From Oligoflexus sp. (GTDB lineage: Bacteria; Bdellovibrionota_B; Oligoflexia; Oligoflexales; Oligoflexaceae): a stretch of DNA of 64,000 nt. Below are positions 60,361-64,000 of this stretch, one piece after another. The translations under genes were made by a program, and so were the position numbers. The stretch spans positions 1 through 64,000 of the forward strand of contig NZ_DASTAT010000129.1 in assembly GCF_035712445.1 (NCBI RefSeq), written 5' to 3'. Within the stretch, counting starts at the first letter, position 1. Each line of letters begins with the position of its first letter. A model generated the notes under the pieces. It was not told where the DNA came from. It ran no database searches and was given only the letters and a program-made list of their open reading frames with translations.

Positions 60361-61431
60361 TTGAAGATTGGCCTCAGCACTGGTGGTGGCGACTGCCCGG
60401 GTCTTAACAGCGTGATTCGCGCCGTGGTTCGCTACGCTGTGGGCACTCTTGGACATGAAGTGATCGGCATCGAGGATAGCTTCAACGGACTCATGGATCG
60501 GCCCTATCGGATTCGCAACCTGACGCTCCGTGATGTCTCCGGCATCCTGAATCGCGGCGGTACGATCCTCGGCACGACCAATGCGGGAAACCCCTTTAAA
60601 ATAAAGGGCGGAGCCAATCCTTCGGCCTGCGATAAAAGCGCTCTTGTCATGGAAGCCTATCGGGACCTGGGCCTGGACTGCATCATCGTGATCGGCGGGG
60701 ACGGCACGCAGAATATTGCGCATCAATTTACGCAGATCGGCATGAATATCGTCGGCATTCCGAAGACCATCGACAACGACCTCATGCAGGCCGATGTCAC
60801 GGTCGGTTTTGAAACGGCCATGGAAGTGGCGAGTGACGCCATCCTTCGCCTGCAATCGACCGCCGAATCCCATGATCGCATCATGGTCCTTGAGGTCATG
60901 GGTCGGCATGCGGGGCACATCGCGCTGCATAGTGGAATGGCGGCCGGCGCTCATGTGATCCTTTTGCCGGAAATCCCCTTCGCCTATGATGCCATCATCA
61001 GTAAAATCCAGGAGCGGCAGAAGCAGGGTATGAACTACAGCGTGATCGTCGTGGCCGAAGGCGCGATGGAAACCGACAGCGAGCCGCTTTATAACGCGAC
61101 CAGTCCGGGCAAGAAAAACCTCGGCGGTATTGGTCAGATCGTGGCGGAAAAACTGCATCAGCTGACAGGTATCGACGCGCGCATCACTGTCCTGGGTCAC
61201 ATACAACGCGGCGGCCAGCCCTGTCCGCGGGATCGCGTGCTCGGCACCCTTTATGGTGTGAAGGCTGTGGATCTTGCGGTGAACAAGGATTACGGCAAAG
61301 TCGTGGTCATGCATAAGCACGAGATGAAGACAGTTCCCTATGCTTCGGTCGCAGCGAGTTTTCGGCCTGTCGCGCAGGATGATATGTATCTGCAAGCTGC
61401 AGAAGCGATCGGTATTTGCTTGGGAAGATAA
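60361..61431 (+). CDS. pfkA: 6-phosphofructokinase (mixed-type group)
   Basis: A 356-residue phosphofructokinase that phosphorylates fructose 6-phosphate in glycolysis. Motifs: STGGGDCPGLN at the start (phosphate binding), IGGDGTQ (about 111-117; the Gly after Asp is the form associated with ATP use), PKTIDND (about 134-140; Lys is the residue seen in pyrophosphate-dependent or mixed enzymes) and GHIQRGGQP near the end. The Gly/Lys combination is typical of the mixed-substrate group III enzymes, so the phosphoryl donor is not certain. The start is TTG with AAGGAG 8 bases ahead. A class II aldolase is elsewhere in the window. Confidence 0.92.
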   Translation: MKIGLSTGGGDCPGLNSVIRAVVRYAVGTLGHEVIGIEDSFNGLMDRPYRIRNLTLRDVSGILNRGGTILGTTNAGNPFKIKGGANPSACDKSALVMEAYRDLGLDCIIVIGGDGTQNIAHQFTQIGMNIVGIPKTIDNDLMQADVTVGFETAMEVASDAILRLQSTAESHDRIMVLEVMGRHAGHIALHSGMAAGAHVILLPEIPFAYDAIISKIQERQKQGMNYSVIVVAEGAMETDSEPLYNATSPGKKNLGGIGQIVAEKLHQLTGIDARITVLGHIQRGGQPCPRDRVLGTLYGVKAVDLAVNKDYGKVVVMHKHEMKTVPYASVAASFRPVAQDDMYLQAAEAIGICLGR

Positions 61432-61460
61432 GAGAGAGAAGAATAAAGGCAGGAAAGAAA

Positions 61461-61482
61461 CTGGGGATTAAAAAATCCCCAG
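61461..61482 (-). terminator. Rho-independent terminator after the basic protein
   Basis: The stem CTGGGGATT (61461-61469) / AATCCCCAG (61474-61482) with an AAAA loop is followed on the minus strand by TTTCTTTCC. It lies 10 bases past the stop of the 44-residue basic protein and may also end the phosphofructokinase transcript. Confidence 0.75.
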
Positions 61483-61492
61483 ATCTCAGAGC

Positions 61493-61627
61493 TTAGCGAA
61501 TGCGGCCACCGCGTTTGCCGTGCGAACTTGCAGCCTTGCGGCGAACAACGCGCAGTTTTTTCTTGGCGCGATATTTTGCACTTTTGTTGCGTTTACGAGG
61601 CGGGCGATTTTTACGTACGTTGGCCAT
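61493..61627 (-). CDS. 44-residue highly basic protein, possibly ribosome-associated
   Basis: The ATG at 61627 has GGAG 8 bases ahead. It encodes 44 residues, of which 20 are Lys or Arg and none is Asp or Glu (for example VRKNRPPRKRNKSAKYRAK, ending GKRGGRIR). Such composition is typical of small ribosomal proteins, nucleoid-binding peptides or similar RNA/DNA-binding peptides; I do not recognise a named family. It has its own terminator and sits just outside the prophage edge. Longer in-frame versions start upstream but lack a good binding site. Confidence 0.65.
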   Translation of the reverse strand: MANVRKNRPPRKRNKSAKYRAKKKLRVVRRKAASSHGKRGGRIR

Positions 61628-61742
61628 TGGTCTACTCCATAATATCTTGCCGCCTCGGCACACAGCTGAAGCTGGACTTTCTTTTTTAAGGCACGCACAA
61701 ACCCAAAGGCACGCGGGCGCCTCAACAGAGAGCAAAACCTAA

Positions 61743-61756
61743 GGGGGAAGACCCCC
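61743..61756 (-). terminator. Short G/C hairpin at the prophage edge
   Basis: GGGGG (61743-61747) and CCCCC (61752-61756) pair around a 4-base loop; on the minus strand the stem is followed by TTAGGTTTTG. It lies 54 bases past the integrase stop and could terminate the integrase transcript. The left attachment site must lie near here, but its repeat cannot be recognised without the other end. Confidence 0.45.
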
Positions 61757-61809
61757 AAAGTCAAGAGCTTTTTGCCTTTCAGACTAACAAGTTCAGTTTT
61801 TCCCATGGG

Positions 61810-63135
61810 TTAATTGCTAACAGCCTCGATTTGCGACCAATTGCGACCAGTCTCGTGTTGAGCCGTACACTCCTCCCATTTCTGGTGCGCCACAAGAGTA
61901 AGTGCTCCCTTGTTACGTTTAGCATAGGTATTGATGGACTCCCGGTCTGTATTCCCTAAAAGCTGCCCTGCAACTGCAAAGTCACCATGGGTACAATCAA
62001 GCACCTCTCGGGTCCAACCATGTCGCATGACATGAGTCGAAGTGTAGGGGAGACCAGCCTTCTCAAAGGCAAGATTATACCTAGCCTTTATGACGTGATA
62101 CTTAAAAAATGCCCCGGATTCGTCATGAAAAACCAAACCGCGCTTCCCTTGTCGATACAGTCTTTTCAACGCATGAAATGTTTGTGGGAACATTGGCAGC
62201 TCTTTAACCCCACCCGTCGACTTGGAGTTCTTGAAGCCTGCTTCAATCGTGGGTTGACCGCCTTTTTCCTGCCGATTTTCCACATATCGAACAATTTGTA
62301 TTCTCGACTCCTTGGGGTCACTCCAGTTAAACCGGATATCTTCCCAGTGAATAGCAGCGGCTTCCGAAATTCTTAGAGCCGAAAAATACTGCAGAGTGGC
62401 CAAGACGGAAAATAGGTGCCCGTCCTTGAGCTTCTCCAACTCGTCGCGAAATATATAAAATTCCTGCTCTGAGACATCCAACTTCTTAGGTGGGCGTGAG
62501 ACGTTTAATTTTGCATCCTGGAGATGGCGCTTTCTGATTGGATTCCGATAGACTGTGTCCTCATCGTGATATTCACCATAGTAGTGAAATATGACTTTAA
62601 GAACATCCAGCTCACCTTCAAATCCTGTGCGCTTCTTAGCTTGAGGATACTGTCCGATATTCGACTTTCTGTCTGCCAGCCATTCATCAATGACTTTTGG
62701 ACTTACTGAATTTATCGGATAATCCATCAGCATCTGAAAGTGGCGTTGAACTATCTGATCATAATGCACCCTGGTGCCTTGTCTCAATCCAGGAAACTTT
62801 CTGACTTTCCATTCCTCGACTACTTCTCGAAATGTCGGCCCCTGAACGCCTGATGTCGCATTGGAAACGGCCGGAACATGCTGAGGATTCTTATCAATAA
62901 AAGATAACCAATCACGCGCATGTTCAAGACTTTCAAAGTATTCTGAACGTCTGTTTTTTCTTCCGAAGGAGTCTCTCTCATACCGACGAGCAAAGTATAG
63001 CTTCCCTCTTTCCGGCGGCCTATATTCCTTCTTATTTTCATCCCAGATCAGAATTTTTCGAACATTTGGGGCTCCTGGAACGGGAGGATACACGCGATCT
63101 TTACCCTGATAGACTTTAGGATTGAACTTTTTCAT
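61810..63135 (-). CDS. int: Tyrosine-type site-specific integrase
   Basis: A 441-residue recombinase. An Arg/Lys-rich N-terminal arm-binding part (about 1-110) and a core-binding part (about 110-220) precede the catalytic domain: Arg in FSALRISEAAAIHW, Lys around GVKELPMFP, His-x-x-Arg in THVMRHGW and the nucleophile Tyr in NTYAKRN. The position usually holding the second His (LGH) reads LLGN, an accepted variant. The ATG at 63135 overlaps the stop of the upstream gene as ATGA, so the two are translationally coupled. It would catalyse integration and, with the excisionase, excision. Confidence 0.93.
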   Translation of the reverse strand: MKKFNPKVYQGKDRVYPPVPGAPNVRKILIWDENKKEYRPPERGKLYFARRYERDSFGRKNRRSEYFESLEHARDWLSFIDKNPQHVPAVSNATSGVQGPTFREVVEEWKVRKFPGLRQGTRVHYDQIVQRHFQMLMDYPINSVSPKVIDEWLADRKSNIGQYPQAKKRTGFEGELDVLKVIFHYYGEYHDEDTVYRNPIRKRHLQDAKLNVSRPPKKLDVSEQEFYIFRDELEKLKDGHLFSVLATLQYFSALRISEAAAIHWEDIRFNWSDPKESRIQIVRYVENRQEKGGQPTIEAGFKNSKSTGGVKELPMFPQTFHALKRLYRQGKRGLVFHDESGAFFKYHVIKARYNLAFEKAGLPYTSTHVMRHGWTREVLDCTHGDFAVAGQLLGNTDRESINTYAKRNKGALTLVAHQKWEECTAQHETGRNWSQIEAVSN

Positions 63136-63398
63136 TGAATGAATCTCCGTTGAAGCCATTCTTCAACTTCGATCACTCGAAATCTCACTGCTCTGCCTCG
63201 CCGCTTATACGGCAGTCCTTCCTTCATGTACTTGTTCACAAAGCTGAGTGACATACCGAGGTGCGAAGCCAGCAATTTTTTCGTTATCCAATTGTCAAAG
63301 ATCTGCTCTGCGTGGCTAACCGCCACAGAGCCTTCTGAACCTGATGTTTTCTTTTTAACAATGGATTCCATTAACGTCGATTTCTTTTTGACTATCAT
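63132..63398 (-). CDS. Excisionase-like helix-turn-helix protein
   Basis: An 88-residue protein with a Lys/Ser-rich N-terminus and a winged helix-turn-helix of the AlpA/MerR-like excisionase kind at about residues 35-82 (DNWITKKLLASHLGMSLSFVNKYMKEGLPYKRRGRAVRF), ending VEEWLQRRFIQ. It lies directly before int and is coupled to it by an ATGA overlap, the usual place for a recombination directionality factor. The start is uncertain: ATG 63398 (AAGGA ahead) or ATG 63425 are possible. It could instead act as a regulator of the integrase. Confidence 0.75.
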   Translation of the reverse strand: MIVKKKSTLMESIVKKKTSGSEGSVAVSHAEQIFDNWITKKLLASHLGMSLSFVNKYMKEGLPYKRRGRAVRFRVIEVEEWLQRRFIQ

Positions 63399-63495
63399 AA
63401 AAGGCCAATCCTTTTTGTGCTTCATATTCACCACTTGACAATACTGCAGCGGATTCAGCAGATGCCGCAAACTGCCCTTCAATGCTTGTTTAGTC

Positions 63496-64000
63496 TCATG
63501 ATTCTTCAAACTTCAGTTTCGACTCAGAGTCTGGTTCCACGGAACACTCCGCGTTGCTATGGAAGCCTGACCCGTCAATTATATGCTCCACGGATTTGAT
63601 CACCCATTCTCCATCAATGCCTACACCAAGCCCGCGAACATCAATCCTCCGCTCAGCAGCCAGCTGCACGTTCCCCGCTACGGCGAGCGTCAATGTCTTG
63701 CCTCTTCGAACAACCTCACGGAATTTCGCTTCGGCTGCTCTACGCGCATCGGCTTCCGTGATCTTGTTATACTCAAGCTCAAGGACTACTCCCTCATTGC
63801 CGTACATGACAAAACGCTTTTCCGCGGCTTCATGGTCATACCAAAAAGCGCGCACTCCAGTGTAGCGCTGCGTTTGGTCTCCCGAGTATTCAAAGCGGAT
63901 TGGGTTTTCGATCCTGATTGCCTGATTGGTCCCGCTCGGATCCCCGCCCTTGTCTTTCGGCGTAATCATGAGATAGCGGCCACTGACCTTCACGGTATGA
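63496..64000 (-). CDS. Phage late-control gene D protein, C-terminal part (cut by window end)
   Basis: The frame continues past the end of the window, so only the last about 168 residues are visible. They resemble the C-terminal half of P2-type gene D tail proteins: RYTGVRAFWYDHEAAEKR, the helix EADARRAAEAKF, then VAGNVQLAAERRIDVRGLGVGIDGEWVIKSVEH and SGFHSNAECSVEPD. Gene D protein is a baseplate/tail-tube hub component. GTG at 63993 is only an internal in-frame codon. Its position, at the end of the late genes next to integrase, fits a P2-like prophage. Confidence 0.85.
   Translation of the reverse strand, partial: HTVKVSGRYLMITPKDKGGDPSGTNQAIRIENPIRFEYSGDQTQRYTGVRAFWYDHEAAEKRFVMYGNEGVVLELEYNKITEADARRAAEAKFREVVRRGKTLTLAVAGNVQLAAERRIDVRGLGVGIDGEWVIKSVEHIIDGSGFHSNAECSVEPDSESKLKFEES

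Larger units (their letters stand above)
61810..64000. mobile_element. Prophage edge (P2-like tail gene, excisionase and integrase)
   Basis: From about 61.8 kb to the end of the window the genes are phage-type and the composition is AT-richer than the rest of the window. In minus-strand order from the window end: late-control gene D protein, excisionase-like protein, integrase. The element continues beyond 64000. The left boundary is between the basic-protein gene (61627) and the integrase stop (61810). Confidence 0.85.

Noticed and set aside
1..64000. tRNA, rRNA, tmRNA and CRISPR arrays
   Set aside because: I found no T-loop-type sequences in a tRNA setting, no rRNA-like stretch and no regularly spaced direct repeats. 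A dedicated RNA search would be decisive.

Overview
The window looks like a chromosomal segment of a free-living Gram-negative bacterium with a fairly high GC content (judged by eye). It encodes outer-membrane-type beta-barrels, lipoproteins, BamB/YfgM-like envelope proteins, a type IV pilin, a FabR-like regulator and several receiver/TPR/PilZ signalling proteins. That mix, with gammaproteobacterial-looking housekeeping genes beside myxobacterial/Bdellovibrio-style signalling proteins, suggests the Oligoflexia/Bdellovibrionota. The placement is an inference and has not been tested by a search. I saw no rRNA, tRNA, tmRNA or CRISPR array.

Layout. Positions 1-8.6 kb: the tail of an unknown gene, an ECF-type sigma factor, a phage-like ABA-sandwich protein, a SAM methyltransferase, a decayed solute-binding-protein pseudogene, a hybrid histidine kinase, a small zinc-ribbon protein, a DUF423 membrane protein, class II fructose-bisphosphate aldolase and a type IV pilin with its own terminator. 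8.6-15.9 kb: argS-nadE operon, comM, a secreted unknown, and chorismate mutase/prephenate dehydrogenase. 15.9-19.3 kb: a signalling cluster with a double-receiver protein, a pseudo-receiver/TPR protein, a single-domain response regulator and a stand-alone histidine-kinase-dimerisation-like protein. 19.5-29 kb: a ferritin-like protein, fabR-like, bolA, rdgB, mlaE-like, leuS, a fused AsmA-like/GT51 peptidoglycan glycosyltransferase and a HipB-like regulator. 29-37 kb: MBL hydrolase, a 541-base gap with two inverted DnaA boxes, an outer-membrane protein, tatD, a deacetylase-like protein, a large metallopeptidase, PilZ and mltG.

37-49.9 kb: rnc, der, a truncated haemoglobin, mannose-1-phosphate guanylyltransferase, the bamB-yfgM pair, a very acidic MshEN-domain protein, mrp and grxC. 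49.9-61.6 kb: a TPR metallopeptidase, an alpha/beta-hydrolase lipoprotein, an outer-membrane protein, an RluA-type pseudouridine synthase, smpB, an aspartoacylase-family protein, a second receiver/TPR protein, phosphofructokinase and a 44-residue, extremely basic protein. From 61.8 kb to the end is the edge of a prophage: integrase, excisionase-like protein and the C-terminal part of a late-control gene D tail protein, cut by the window end.

How they fit together. Most of the window is core metabolism (Fba and PFK in glycolysis, NAD, tyrosine, charged tRNAs), envelope construction (MltG, GT51, BamB/YfgM, MlaE, ManC) and ribosome or RNA care (Der, Rnc, RluA, SmpB). Genes are densely packed, with several convergent pairs whose stop codons overlap. 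The least conventional content is the family of receiver-like proteins joined to TPR or PilZ-like modules (15.9-18.5 kb and 59.0-60.2 kb), in which the phosphorylatable Asp is missing or replaced by Glu, and the acidic MshEN protein. These could belong to one regulatory network, but the sequence alone does not prove it.
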